Positions 47,413-56,887 are shown, counted from the stretch's first letter. The stretch is 64,000 nt of DNA from Bacterioplanoides sp965200585 (GCF_965200585.1 NZ_OZ241361.1); one strand, 5' to 3'. Made by a program: numbers and translations. The notes: generated from the sequence alone by a model not told the origin.

Positions 47413-47440
47413 ATAAATAAAACCGGCTTATAGCCGGTTT
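47413..47440 (-). terminator. intrinsic terminator between algC and argB
   Basis: Read leftward, AAACCGGC-TATAA-GCCGGTTT is followed by TATTTATT. It lies after algC and before argB, so argB-slmA have a promoter of their own or are reached by readthrough. Confidence 0.75.
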
Positions 47441-47500
47441 CTGATGGTGGCGATTATAGCGTAATCAGCTACTTGAATTCCAGAATGCGGGTTGCCTGAT

Positions 47501-50017
47501 TCAGAAAGGAACCTGCAATTCCGGTGCATGCAGGGTAAGTGCCTGCTTCATCCGTTGTTGAATCCGGGTAATGGCCTGTTGGTCATTACCGGCAAACCGC
47601 AAGGTCAGTTTTGGGGTGGTGTTAGAAGGGCGTACCAGCCCCCAGCCATCACTGAACTCAATCCGCAGGCCGTCGGTGGTAAACACACGAGCACCATCGG
47701 TGAGTTGTTGATCGGTTGACAGGGTTTTTAAAATTTCAAATTTGCGGGTATCGGTGGTGGCAATGGTGATTTCGGGAGTGCTCAAATCCTCCGGCAGCGC
47801 TGCAAATTGCTCGGCAGCGCTGGTGTTGCGGAAGCTGATCAGTTCCAGCAAGCGGGCGGCGGTGTACAAACCATCATCAAAACCATACCAGCGATCCTGA
47901 ATGTAAAAATGGCCACTGAATTCGCCACCAACAATGGCATTGCTGTCTTTCATGCGCTTCTTCATCAGAGAATGGCCGGTTTTCCACATGGTCGGACGAC
48001 CACCATGACGGCTGATAAGCGGTGCTAAGTGACGCGATGATTTCACATCATAAATAACGTCCCGGCCAGGATTGCGCGGCAGAATATCTTCAATCAGCAG
48101 CATTAATAATCGGTCCGGCCAAATGATTTTTCCCTGATTGTCGATCAGAGCAACCCGATCACCATCCCCATCAAATGCCAGTCCGAGATCAGCCTGTTGT
48201 TCAATCACGGCTTTTTGCAGGTCGGCCAGATTATGTGGCTGGCTAGGGTCTGGGTGGTGATTCGGGAAATTGCCATCCACCTCACAGTACAGCGCGGTGT
48301 AATCAATATTCAGCATTTCCATCAGCTGTTTGGCCGCCGGTCCGGCAATGCCGTTGCCAGCGTCAATCACAACCTTCAGGTCGCGGTTAATCTGTACGTC
48401 GCCTTCGATGCGTTCCAGGTAGTCTTGCTCCAGGTTGCGGCTTTCATTGCTGCCTTCGCCAGAGGCCAGATCATTACGGGCAATACGGTGATAGAGCACC
48501 ATCAGCTCGTCCTGAGTCAGGGTTTGTCGGTCAATGACTATCTTCAGGCCATTAAATTCCGATGGATTATGACTGCCGGTAATCACCACTCCACAGGGAG
48601 TATCAAGCTCATGCGTTGCATAATACAGCAGGCCGGTTGGTTGAGCGCCCAATATGATGCTGTGACAACCACTTTGGTTAATACCACGCTGTAGCGCCTC
48701 TGCCAGTTCAGGGCTGGATGGACGACCATCCCAGGCGATGCTGATCTTATTAAAGCCTCGTTTTTGTACTTCGCTGCCGAGTGCGCGACCAATCCAGTAC
48801 ACCACGTCGCTTGTCAGATCCTGACCAACAATACCGCGGATATCGTAAGCACGGAAAATGGCGCGCGATATCTCTGGTTTTTGTTCGTGACTGTCGCTGA
48901 CTTCTTCGACTTCCATACCCGGGATAGCCGGGCCATTCGAAGGATAACCATCTGAGCTAACGTTGCGTTTACTTTCCGCTTTGATCTTTGGCTGTTCGAG
49001 AGAAATATCCTGTTTTTCACGGGCGGATGCTTGTACTTCTTCGGGGGCGCTGATTGGCCGGGCCGTTTTTAACAGATGTTCCATATGTTGGGCGAGATCG
49101 TGAAAGATTCGCAGCGAAAATTGTGGGAACTGATTCTCGCCGGTACGGCTCAAGGTGCGCACATAAGTCAGCAATTTCAGCTGATTTTGTTGTACAGCTT
49201 TTTTCTGCAGAAAAACAATAATAAACAAGCCTGCCAGGGTGAGAACCAGTACGATCATCCATGAGCTTGCCAGCGGCAATAGCTCAAGTTGCGGACGCTC
49301 GTTGGCAGGAATATAGGTCAGGTACCAGAAGTCATTGATGGACTCGGTCACTGCGGTACCGGTTTGAGTGCTGGATTTGCCCAAGCGGAAAATCTCAAAG
49401 CCTTTGCTGTGATCGTTATCGATATGTTGGTTAACCACGACTTCGCCCAGCAGGCTGGTAGTGCTGGACTGAAACTGTTTGAGCCAGTCTACGCCATATT
49501 CAATTAACAGAACTCCGGCAATTTTTCCGCTGGGATCTTTAATGGCCGACGCCCAGAAAAAGCGTTGCTCCTGATTTCGCATGACGGCTTCCAGGTTCAT
49601 TTTGTTGCCACGTAAAGTGCGGGTGACTACCTGCTGGACGGCAAAACCCATGGAGGATTGCAGGCCCATTGCCTCTTCGCGCTTTAACAGATGAACCTGA
49701 GTGGCCCCGGGAATAAATTGCTTCAGAGTGGCTTTCCAGGCTGGGTCACCACCGGATTGCAGTGCCGCCAGGGTTCGGGGATAACGACTGGCCGTTAGTT
49801 GTAACTGCTGCGTATCATGCAACTGGATCTTTAAAGAGTGCGCCATTTGACCTGCCATGGCCTTGGCAAAGGCTTGATCCACTTCCGATTGAGTAAAGAG
49901 ATTCACCTGCAGGCTTTGAAACGCCAGGCCGCCGGATATAAATAATAATGCCAGCCAGATGGTAATACGGCTGTACATTACAATGGTGCCTTTGGGGCGG
50001 CGTACGTCGGCTGTCAT
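47501..50017 (-). CDS. algC: phosphomannomutase/phosphoglucomutase with N-terminal membrane domain
   Basis: An 838-residue AlgC-type enzyme. The C-terminal ~455 residues (from IFRAYDIRGIVG at 387) are the four-domain hexose-phosphate mutase, with the catalytic phosphoserine Ser482 in TGSHNP, the metal loop DGDGDR and a phosphate-binding RPSNTTPKL. It makes mannose-1-P and glucose-1-P for polysaccharide and LPS. The first ~370 residues add a helix at 17-36, a periplasmic region resembling a sensor fold, a second helix at 253-271 and a linker; such extended AlgC forms occur in pseudomonads. The ATG at 50017 has AAGGG close upstream. Flanked by dut and argB in conserved order. Confidence 0.93.
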   Translation of the reverse strand: MTADVRRPKGTIVMYSRITIWLALLFISGGLAFQSLQVNLFTQSEVDQAFAKAMAGQMAHSLKIQLHDTQQLQLTASRYPRTLAALQSGGDPAWKATLKQFIPGATQVHLLKREEAMGLQSSMGFAVQQVVTRTLRGNKMNLEAVMRNQEQRFFWASAIKDPSGKIAGVLLIEYGVDWLKQFQSSTTSLLGEVVVNQHIDNDHSKGFEIFRLGKSSTQTGTAVTESINDFWYLTYIPANERPQLELLPLASSWMIVLVLTLAGLFIIVFLQKKAVQQNQLKLLTYVRTLSRTGENQFPQFSLRIFHDLAQHMEHLLKTARPISAPEEVQASAREKQDISLEQPKIKAESKRNVSSDGYPSNGPAIPGMEVEEVSDSHEQKPEISRAIFRAYDIRGIVGQDLTSDVVYWIGRALGSEVQKRGFNKISIAWDGRPSSPELAEALQRGINQSGCHSIILGAQPTGLLYYATHELDTPCGVVITGSHNPSEFNGLKIVIDRQTLTQDELMVLYHRIARNDLASGEGSNESRNLEQDYLERIEGDVQINRDLKVVIDAGNGIAGPAAKQLMEMLNIDYTALYCEVDGNFPNHHPDPSQPHNLADLQKAVIEQQADLGLAFDGDGDRVALIDNQGKIIWPDRLLMLLIEDILPRNPGRDVIYDVKSSRHLAPLISRHGGRPTMWKTGHSLMKKRMKDSNAIVGGEFSGHFYIQDRWYGFDDGLYTAARLLELISFRNTSAAEQFAALPEDLSTPEITIATTDTRKFEILKTLSTDQQLTDGARVFTTDGLRIEFSDGWGLVRPSNTTPKLTLRFAGNDQQAITRIQQRMKQALTLHAPELQVPF

Positions 50018-50137
50018 GTGTATCCCTTCAAAACGATATTTGTGGTATCACCGAGCTGTGCTGGCTCTGATATAACTCAGCTCTGGTTTAAGTCATCAGA
50101 CACGGTTTAAGTCAGGCTCGGTGATAAGATCACGCTG

Positions 50138-50593
50138 TTATTGGCGGCCTGAGTGACCAAAGCCACCGCTGCCACGTTCAGTTTCAGTGAACTCGTCAAC
50201 AATTTCAAATTCAGCTTGCACCACAGGTACCAGAACCAGCTGTGCCAGGCGCTCACCTACCTCAACGGTAAAGCTGTCTTTGCCACGGTTCCAGCAGCTG
50301 ACCATCAGCTCACCCTGATAATCCGAGTCAATCAGGCCCACCAGGTTACCCAATACGATGCCATGTTTATGACCCAGCCCTGAACGTGGCAGGATCATCG
50401 CAGCCAGTGATGGGTCTTCGATAAAAATGGATAAACCGGTGCGAATCAGCTGGGTTTCACCCGGGTGGAGTGTCAGTGGCGCATCCAGACAAGCACGCAG
50501 ATCCAGACCGGCAGAACCAGCGGTGGCGTACTCGGGCATTGGGATATCCTGGCCTAGACGTTTATCAAGAATTCGGACTTGTAGTTTTTGCAT
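50138..50593 (-). CDS. dut: dUTP diphosphatase
   Basis: A 151-residue enzyme that hydrolyses dUTP to dUMP, keeping uracil out of DNA. The five trimeric dUTPase motifs are seen: ATAGSAGLDLRA, PRSGLGHKHGIVLGNLVGLID, the YQGELMVSCWNRG block, ERLAQLVLVPV and the C-terminal RGSGGFGHSG loop. ATG 50593 matches the E. coli start (MQKLQVRILDKRLG); a GTG at 50611 would add six residues, and neither has a good ribosome site. It lies between coaBC and algC. Confidence 0.94.
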   Translation of the reverse strand: MQKLQVRILDKRLGQDIPMPEYATAGSAGLDLRACLDAPLTLHPGETQLIRTGLSIFIEDPSLAAMILPRSGLGHKHGIVLGNLVGLIDSDYQGELMVSCWNRGKDSFTVEVGERLAQLVLVPVVQAEFEIVDEFTETERGSGGFGHSGRQ

Positions 50594-50630
50594 GGGGGTT
50601 ATCTTATTCACTGCGGTTTATAAAAAGTCA

Positions 50631-51848
50631 TTAATGCGATTGCTGGTAACGCAGAGCAATCAGTTCAATCAGTTTACGCGCCATGGTTTGCTTGCTCATG
50701 GCATCAAAGGTTTGTTGTCCTTCCTGCCAGATGGCGGTGGCGGCATTGTTGTCGCTGTTAAAGCCAATATCGCTGCGAGACACGTCGTTGGCAATAATCA
50801 TATCCAGATTTTTATTGGTCAGTTTGCCACGGGCATAGTCTTCAACGGCCTGAGTTTCAGCGGCAAACCCCACGGTAAATGGACGTTGCTCGTGTTGTGC
50901 CACTGTTGCTACCACATCCGGGTTTTTGATCATGGTGATATCTATCTGGTCGCCGGATTTTTTAATTTTCTGGTTGGCGATATTCAGCGGTCGATAATCG
51001 GCAACTGCGGCGGCGGCAATAAAGATCTGGCACTCTCCGATCTGCTCTAAAGCAGCGTCCAGCATATCGCGGGCGCTGACAACCGGCTCTACATGGATAC
51101 GCTCCGGCGCGGGTAAATTAACCGGCCCGGAGATCAGCGTGACCCGGGCTCCGGCATCACGTGCCGCTTCGGCAAGGGCATAACCCATTTTTCCGGAACT
51201 GTGGTTACTGATGTAACGCACCGGGTCGATGGCTTCGCGGGTAGGCCCGGCGGTGACGACCAGATTGAGACCGGCCAGCAGGCCGTTGATGAATAGCTCA
51301 GCACAATTGGCGGCAATGATTTCCGGGTCGAGCATACGACCCGGGCCAACATCACCACACGCTTGCTCTCCGGCATCGGGCCCGAATACATGGAAGTTCT
51401 GGCCTTTAACAGCCATCAGCCGCTGCAGGTTTTGTTGGGTAGTACCGTCTTTCCACATGGCCTGATTCATCGCAGGGGCAATGGCCAGTGGCGCTTCACT
51501 GGCGAGGCAGATGGTGGTTAATAAATCGTCGCCCAGACCTTGTGATAAGCGCGCCAGAAAATTCGCCGAAGCCGGGGCAACCAGCAGCAGGTCTGCCCAC
51601 TTGGCGAGCTCAATATGACCCATACCGGCTTCCGCTTCCGGGTCAAGCAGAGCATGGTGAACCGGGTTGCCGGATAAGGCTTGTAGCGTTAATGGGGTGA
51701 TAAACTCCATCGCGCCTTTGGTCATAACAATCCGGACATCAGCTCCGGCCTTTTTCAGGTGACGCACCAATTCGGCCGATTTGTAGGCGGCGATACCACC
51801 AGTGATACCCAGCAAAATACGCTTGTTGGTCAGTTGTTGCATAGTCAT
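50631..51848 (-). CDS. coaBC: bifunctional phosphopantothenoylcysteine decarboxylase / phosphopantothenate-cysteine ligase
   Basis: A 405-residue Dfp protein. The N-terminal flavin-dependent CoaC domain (residues 1-185) has GITGGIAAYKSAELVR, the SANFLARL segment and the PAMNQAMW motif. The C-terminal CoaB domain has VTAGPTREAIDPVRYISNHSSGKMG and a late KNLDMIIAND block. Together they add cysteine to phosphopantothenate and decarboxylate it for coenzyme A. ATGs at 51848 and 51842 are both possible. It is divergent from radC and upstream of dut, the common Pseudomonas order. Confidence 0.95.
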   Translation of the reverse strand: MTMQQLTNKRILLGITGGIAAYKSAELVRHLKKAGADVRIVMTKGAMEFITPLTLQALSGNPVHHALLDPEAEAGMGHIELAKWADLLLVAPASANFLARLSQGLGDDLLTTICLASEAPLAIAPAMNQAMWKDGTTQQNLQRLMAVKGQNFHVFGPDAGEQACGDVGPGRMLDPEIIAANCAELFINGLLAGLNLVVTAGPTREAIDPVRYISNHSSGKMGYALAEAARDAGARVTLISGPVNLPAPERIHVEPVVSARDMLDAALEQIGECQIFIAAAAVADYRPLNIANQKIKKSGDQIDITMIKNPDVVATVAQHEQRPFTVGFAAETQAVEDYARGKLTNKNLDMIIANDVSRSDIGFNSDNNAATAIWQEGQQTFDAMSKQTMARKLIELIALRYQQSH

Positions 51849-51909
51849 TCGGGGGCTGCTTAGAATGGCGTTGAGTATATATCAGTCAGAGTCCTACAGG
51901 GAGGTAAGG

Positions 51910-52584
51910 ATGTCGATTACTGAATGGCCGGCCATGGAGCGGCCCAGAGAAAAGCTACTCGCCCACGGGCCTCAGGCGTTATCCGATGCCGAGCTGTTGG
52001 CGATTTTTCTGCGTACCGGCGTTACCGGTAAAAGTGCTGTGGATCTGTCGCGCGAGTTACTGGCGGACTTTGGCAGTCTGCGAGCACTGCTGGTGGCCGA
52101 TCAGGCAACCTTTTGTCGTCACCTGGGGTTGGGGAGCGCGAAGTTTGCGCAATTGCAGGCAGTGCTGGAAATGGCCAAGCGCCATCTGGCCCAGGAACTG
52201 GAGCGAAGCGATGCCCTGACCAGTCCGGAGCTGACCCAGCGTTATCTGTTGTCTCAGTTAAGGGATCGCGGGCATGAGGTGTTTGCCTGCTTGTTTCTGG
52301 ATAATCAGCATCGGGTGATTCGCTATCAGGAGCTATTCCATGGCACCCTGGATGGCGCGGCCGTTTATCCGCGCGAGGTGGTCAAGCAGGCGTTAGCACT
52401 GAACGCGGCGGCGGTGATTCTGGCGCACAATCATCCTTCCGGAATTGCCGAGCCCAGCCAATCTGACAAAGCCATTACCCGGCGTTTACAGGAGGCGATG
52501 GGACTCATGGATATTCGGGTGCTGGATCATCTGGTGATCGGCGATGGTTATTGTGTCTCGTTTGCTGAGCGTGGTTGGATTTAA
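51910..52584 (+). CDS. radC: RadC-family JAMM protein
   Basis: A 224-residue protein with an N-terminal helix-hairpin-helix-like domain (PREKLLAHGPQALSDAELLAIFLRTG) and a C-terminal JAMM metalloprotease-like domain. The zinc motif is HNHPSG with following S-D (EPSQSD), intact. The biological role of RadC is not settled, though it was once linked to DNA repair. ATG 51910 has a strong GGAGG site seven bases upstream; longer starts overlap coaBC. Followed by rpmB after 200 bases. Confidence 0.94.
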   Translation: MSITEWPAMERPREKLLAHGPQALSDAELLAIFLRTGVTGKSAVDLSRELLADFGSLRALLVADQATFCRHLGLGSAKFAQLQAVLEMAKRHLAQELERSDALTSPELTQRYLLSQLRDRGHEVFACLFLDNQHRVIRYQELFHGTLDGAAVYPREVVKQALALNAAAVILAHNHPSGIAEPSQSDKAITRRLQEAMGLMDIRVLDHLVIGDGYCVSFAERGWI

Positions 52585-52785
52585 CCGAAAAGCCGAGTGA
52601 AATTGTGCCAAAACATGGAAAAATCACCCAAAATAACGCTTTCACTTGCCTGGCGAAGATCCTTTTGGTATAAAGCGCAACTCTTTTCAGCCAGGGCACT
52701 TGTCTGAAGCCAAATTTTGGCCGACTCGCCCACGGTTGTAACGAATTTTTCATTTGTTCGATACAGTTAAATCGGGGCTAATTCA

Positions 52786-53022
52786 ATGTCTAAGGTTTGT
52801 CAGGTTACAGGTAAGCGTCCTGTAACAGGGAACAACGTTTCCCACTCAAACATCAAAACCAAGCGCCGTTTTCTGCCTAACTTGCAGTACCACCGCTTCT
52901 GGGTAGAGAGCGAAAAGCGTTTCGTACGTCTGCGTGTAACCACTAAAGGCATGCGCATCATCGATAAGAAAGGTATCGATGCTGTTCTGGCCGAAATCCG
53001 CGCTCGCGGTGAGAAAGTTTAA
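52786..53022 (+). CDS. rpmB: 50S ribosomal protein L28
   Basis: A 78-residue protein with the typical MSKVCQVTGKRPVTGNNVSH start and the conserved KRRFLPNLQYHRFWVE. It is the length of E. coli L28 (78). No Cys pairs of the zinc-ribbon type are seen beyond one residue (Cys5). It starts an operon with rpmG, 11 bases downstream, as in most gammaproteobacteria. The 200-base gap upstream holds a small palindrome, GCCAAA-T-TTTGGC, but no clear promoter. Confidence 0.97.
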   Translation: MSKVCQVTGKRPVTGNNVSHSNIKTKRRFLPNLQYHRFWVESEKRFVRLRVTTKGMRIIDKKGIDAVLAEIRARGEKV

Positions 53023-53033
53023 GGAGGCCTGTT

Positions 53034-53192
53034 ATGCCACGTGATAAGATTCGTCTGGTTTCAAGTGCCGGTACCGGTCACTTCTATACTACAGACAAAA
53101 ACAAGCGCACTATGCCTGAGAAAATGGAGATCAAAAAATTTGATCCAACCATTCGCAAGCACGTAATGTACAAAGAAGCCAAAATTAAGTAA
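53034..53192 (+). CDS. rpmG: 50S ribosomal protein L33
   Basis: A 52-residue protein read from ATG 53034 (preceded by AAGGAGG) to TAA 53190-53192. The sequence MPRDKIRLVSSAGTGHFYTT and ending RKHVMYKEAKIK is the classic L33 of gammaproteobacteria. It lacks the four cysteines of the zinc-binding form. Co-transcribed with rpmB; a terminator follows 45 bases later. Confidence 0.96.
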   Translation: MPRDKIRLVSSAGTGHFYTTDKNKRTMPEKMEIKKFDPTIRKHVMYKEAKIK

Positions 53193-53236
53193 GTTTCTTT
53201 TTACTGCGCAGCTCTTTGTTGCCAAAGAGCATGTAG

Positions 53237-53264
53237 AAAAACCCGGCCCTGGTCGGGTTTTTTT
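53237..53264 (+). terminator. intrinsic terminator of rpmB-rpmG
   Basis: A stem AAACCCG / CGGGTTT with an 8-base loop GCCCTGGT (about), then seven T. It lies just before mutM. Confidence 0.85.
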
Positions 53265-53295
53265 ATGCCTGAGATTCAGCGAACGGAGATTAACC

Positions 53296-54108
53296 ATGCC
53301 GGAATTACCCGAGGTAGAAACCACCTTGCGGGGCATCGAGCCCTGGTTGGAAGGGCAAACCATCGAGCACATTGATGTCCGCCAGCCAAAGCTACGTTGG
53401 CCGGTTGAGGATGAGATTCATCGTTTAGAAGGACAGATGATTGTTTCTCTGAAGCGCCGGGCGAAATACATTCTGGTAGAAACCGCTGCAGGAACCGCAA
53501 TCTGGCATCTGGGAATGTCCGGTTCTTTGCGCTTGGTTGACGACGATGAGCCGGCTGCCAAGCACGACCACATCGATTGGCTGCTTTCTAATGGCAAAAT
53601 TCTGCGCTATCACGATCCACGCCGCTTCGGTGCCTTGTTATGGCAGGCACCAGATGCCACCGAAAGTGAGCACCTTGATCACCTCGGGCCAGAGCCCTTA
53701 TCCGATGCTTTTGATGTGGATTATTTGTTTCAACGCAGTCGTAAAAAAACACAGGCCATTAAGCAGTTTATTATGGACGGTAAAGTGGTGGTGGGTGTGG
53801 GGAATATCTACGCCAATGAAAGCCTGTTTATGGCAGGTATTCGCCCCACGCTGGCGGCAGGTAAGGTGAGCAAAGCCCGTTATGACAAGCTGGTGGCCTG
53901 TATCAAGCTGGTACTGGAGCGAGCCATTGAACAAGGTGGAACCACGCTGAAAGATTTTGTTGGTGGCGATGGCAAACCAGGATATTTTGCCCAGGAATTA
54001 CTGGTTTATGGTCGTGGTGGTGAACAGTGCGTGCACTGTAAATCAACACTTAAAGAAATACGCCAGGGGCAGCGAGCTACGGTTTATTGCCCAGCCTGTC
54101 AGGGCTGA
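53296..54108 (+). CDS. mutM: formamidopyrimidine-DNA glycosylase
   Basis: A 270-residue base-excision repair enzyme that removes 8-oxoguanine. The catalytic N-terminal Pro-Glu (after Met: PELPEVETTLRG) is intact, as are the KRRAKYILVE and HLGMSGSLRL blocks, a helix-two-turn-helix (VGVGNIYANESLF) and the C-terminal zinc finger with CVHC and CPAC. GGAG lies upstream of the ATG. It follows rpmG, a widely conserved order. Confidence 0.97.
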   Translation: MPELPEVETTLRGIEPWLEGQTIEHIDVRQPKLRWPVEDEIHRLEGQMIVSLKRRAKYILVETAAGTAIWHLGMSGSLRLVDDDEPAAKHDHIDWLLSNGKILRYHDPRRFGALLWQAPDATESEHLDHLGPEPLSDAFDVDYLFQRSRKKTQAIKQFIMDGKVVVGVGNIYANESLFMAGIRPTLAAGKVSKARYDKLVACIKLVLERAIEQGGTTLKDFVGGDGKPGYFAQELLVYGRGGEQCVHCKSTLKEIRQGQRATVYCPACQG

Positions 54109-54225
54109 CGATGTATCTGTATTTTTTGTGGAACGGTCGGCATCTGTTTGCCTGAGTCGTGACGCCTGCTGAACGGGCTGCTATAGTCGGGCAATATTGC
54201 TGATCAAAAAATAAGAGGATGAAAG

Positions 54226-55053
54226 ATGCGATTCATGACCGCAATGAAAAAGCCGTTACTGGCCTCGGTTGCAGCTGCTTCGTTATTAACCAGCGGAATG
54301 GTCACTGCAGAGGTGATTGATGAAAAGCCCAGCGCCGGTGCCATGGTGGTTGATGCTGTGTTTGTTCGTCCTCTGTACTTTATTCTGTCTCAGGCGGGTT
54401 CCTTGGTATACGGTGCCACGCTGCCATTTACCTTACTGGGCGAAAACGCCGATGAAACGGCTGAAACCTTAGTTGTTACCCCTCTGCAGGGAGCATTTGT
54501 TCGTTGTCTGGGTTGTAGCGATATTGAAGGCAGTGTCTCGGCTTTAGAAGAAGGCGCAGGTAAAACCATTCGTCACTTTGTTGAGGTAGCGGCGGGTCAG
54601 GCTAATTTTGATCAGAATGGTGATACCGGTGACGGTGTTTCAGGTGGTGTGTATGTCGGTACGCACTTCAGCTTATCGGATACCAGCCGGTTTGATGTAT
54701 TACTGGGCTATCGCTCTTTGGGGACGCTGGATATCGAAGAAGGTGAGGCTAACGAATACGAAGCCAAAACTAATTCGCTTCAGATTGCCAGTCGCTTCGG
54801 CAAAAAGATTTTCTGGGATTTGGAACTGATGGGTAAGCTGGGTATGCATTCCTGGGATGTTGATCTTGAGCGAAAAGCAGACGGCGCTAAAAGCGATTTC
54901 AGCGGTTACGACTTTTTCTACGGTTTAGGTGTTGAGCGTTTTATTACCGATGATATCCGTGTTGGGGTTGAATATACCCGCTACTCGATTGAAGACGGGA
55001 ATTTTGATGCCAAAATTGACACTATGGATCTGAATGCGAGCTATATGTTCTGA
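54226..55053 (+). CDS. outer-membrane beta-barrel protein with an unusual N-terminal domain
   Basis: A 275-residue exported protein with a signal peptide ending at about residue 29 (VTAEV). Residues about 38-115 (VVDAVFVRPLYFILSQAGSLVYGATLPFTLLG, and later GAFVRCLGCSD) resemble small Pseudomonas proteins of the VVRPxGxxxTxxGxxxFxxTLPF type, annotated loosely as multidrug transporter-like. The C-terminal ~150 residues are an OmpA-like barrel with alternating strands and a final aromatic residue (LNASYMF). The two-part structure is uncommon; function unknown. RBS AAGAGG lies 8-13 bases before ATG. Confidence 0.65.
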   Translation: MRFMTAMKKPLLASVAAASLLTSGMVTAEVIDEKPSAGAMVVDAVFVRPLYFILSQAGSLVYGATLPFTLLGENADETAETLVVTPLQGAFVRCLGCSDIEGSVSALEEGAGKTIRHFVEVAAGQANFDQNGDTGDGVSGGVYVGTHFSLSDTSRFDVLLGYRSLGTLDIEEGEANEYEAKTNSLQIASRFGKKIFWDLELMGKLGMHSWDVDLERKADGAKSDFSGYDFFYGLGVERFITDDIRVGVEYTRYSIEDGNFDAKIDTMDLNASYMF

Positions 55054-55065
55054 TTCTGATTGTCT

Positions 55066-55107
55066 AAAAAAGGCCGCTGAGGTTCACACCTCTGCGGCCT
55101 TTTTTTG
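55066..55107 (+). terminator. intrinsic terminator after the outer-membrane protein gene
   Basis: AAAAAAGGCCGC-TGAGGT pairs with ACCTC-T-GCGGCCTTTTTTT around a short loop with one bulge; a T run follows. It faces the convergent ggt gene and could serve both. Confidence 0.88.
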
Positions 55108-55153
55108 TTTTTAAGGGAAAACGTACAGCATCTGGCTCCCACGCAGAGTAAAA

Positions 55154-56887
55154 TCAGCGTACTTGCGATTCACCCAAGCCACGCGGATCGGATGCGGCAG
55201 TGACTTCCCCTGATGTTTTATCCCACAAAATAGCCTGCATATTGCCATACTGGCGACCAACCGGTTTCAGTTGGTGGCCTCGTTGTAACAGCGCGGCCTG
55301 CTCAGATTCAGTAAAGGTATCCGGCTCATGCTGAATCACATCGGGCAGATATTGGTGATGGAAGCGTGGGCGTGACACCCAATCCTCTACCGGTTTACCT
55401 TGCAGATGTTCCAGCATGCCGAGGAATACCATGGTAATAATCCGGCTGCCGCCCGGGGTTCCAATTATGGCAGTACTGTTGTCGGTATTCACAATGCTGG
55501 GTGACATACTCGATAGCGGGCGTTTGCCCGGTGCAATGGCGTTGGCTTCGTTACCCACTAAACCATAGGCATTGGGCTCGCCCGGTTTGGCCGAGAAGTC
55601 ATCCATCTCATTGTTGAGCAGAATGCCAGTGCCCGGGGCGGTATAGGCGGAGCCGAACGGCAAGTTGATACTCAGAGTGGCCGACACCATATTACCTTGT
55701 TGGTCGATGACCGACAGATGCGTGGTGTGAAATCCTTCCTGCAAATTTTTAACGCCGTTCAGGCTCAGGCTTGGGGTGGCTTGTTGCATATCAATACTGG
55801 CCGCCCAGTTTGCTGCACGCTGATCGGATAACAACTCAGTAACAGGTACGTTCACATAATCCGGATCACCCAGATATTCCGCCCGGTCTTTATAAGCACG
55901 GCGCATCACTTCGGCCAGTAAATGAGTTTGCTGCACTTTATCCAGGGTTTTCCAGTCTGGTACTGTTTCTTGTGCCAGCATCTTCAGCATTTGTGCAATG
56001 GCGATACCGCCGGAAGAGGGTGGTGGGGCACTGACAATATCGTACTCGCCCAACTGGATGCGAATTGGCTCACGCTCGACCACGTTATAGTTGGCCAGGT
56101 CGTCCAGTGTCCAGTCGCCGCCATCCTGCTGTACGGCATTGACCAGTTTTTTGGCCACCTCGCCTTTATAAAAGCCATCAAAACCCCGGTCAGACAAGGC
56201 TTGCAGAGTCTTGGCTAAGTCGGGTTGTTTGATAACGTAACCCACCTCAGGAATCTCACCGTTATCCAGCAAAATTTCACGACTATCGGGGTAGCGGCGC
56301 ACGTTTTTCAGGCGAAAGCCCATCAGCTTTTGATAATGCTCATACACAGGAAAACCGTCCTGTGCCTGCTGGATGGAAGCTTTTAATGAGTCCGACAACG
56401 GCAGCTTGCCGTAGTTTTCAGCCAGGTGCACAAATGCCGCGGCCTGACCGGGAATACCAGCGGCTGTGGGGCCATTAACGGCTTTATCGCGATTTACGCT
56501 GCCGTTGTCGTCCAGATAATAATTCCGGTGGGCCGCTGCTGGTGCTTTTTCGCGGGCATCAATAAAGGTGTACTGGTCTTTTTGTGCTTCATAAATCAGC
56601 CAGAAGCCGCCGCCACCAATACCGGCGCTATAGGGCTCAACCACCCCGAGACTGGCCGCAACCGCAATGGCAGCATCAAAGGCATTGCCACCTTGTGCCA
56701 GAATATCCATACCGGCCTGGGTCGATAGTGGATGAGCACTGGCGACAGCGGCTTTGGAAGGTGTCGCTGAAAGGTGTGGTTCTGAGGTTGATAAAGCCTG
56801 TGGTTCAGAGTTTGATGATTCTGTCGGAGTCTGACTGCAGGCCAGGATCAGAGTAGAACTCAGCAGAAGCAGGGTGTGTTTCAACAT
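55154..56887 (-). CDS. ggt: gamma-glutamyltransferase, lipoprotein type
   Basis: A 577-residue precursor of the Ntn-hydrolase gamma-glutamyltranspeptidase, which cleaves glutathione and moves gamma-glutamyl groups. A lipobox LILAC (Cys near residue 16) suggests attachment in the envelope. The autocatalytic cleavage point is before the Thr of TTHLSVIDQQGNMVSATLSIN (near 402-404), giving large and small subunits. The PLSSMSPSIV and GTPGGSRIITMV blocks are intact. ATG 56887 is chosen for the signal peptide; an in-frame start at 57016 would precede it with a polar stretch overlapping the regulator gene. Ribosome site is weak. Confidence 0.93.
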   Translation of the reverse strand: MLKHTLLLLSSTLILACSQTPTESSNSEPQALSTSEPHLSATPSKAAVASAHPLSTQAGMDILAQGGNAFDAAIAVAASLGVVEPYSAGIGGGGFWLIYEAQKDQYTFIDAREKAPAAAHRNYYLDDNGSVNRDKAVNGPTAAGIPGQAAAFVHLAENYGKLPLSDSLKASIQQAQDGFPVYEHYQKLMGFRLKNVRRYPDSREILLDNGEIPEVGYVIKQPDLAKTLQALSDRGFDGFYKGEVAKKLVNAVQQDGGDWTLDDLANYNVVEREPIRIQLGEYDIVSAPPPSSGGIAIAQMLKMLAQETVPDWKTLDKVQQTHLLAEVMRRAYKDRAEYLGDPDYVNVPVTELLSDQRAANWAASIDMQQATPSLSLNGVKNLQEGFHTTHLSVIDQQGNMVSATLSINLPFGSAYTAPGTGILLNNEMDDFSAKPGEPNAYGLVGNEANAIAPGKRPLSSMSPSIVNTDNSTAIIGTPGGSRIITMVFLGMLEHLQGKPVEDWVSRPRFHHQYLPDVIQHEPDTFTESEQAALLQRGHQLKPVGRQYGNMQAILWDKTSGEVTAASDPRGLGESQVR

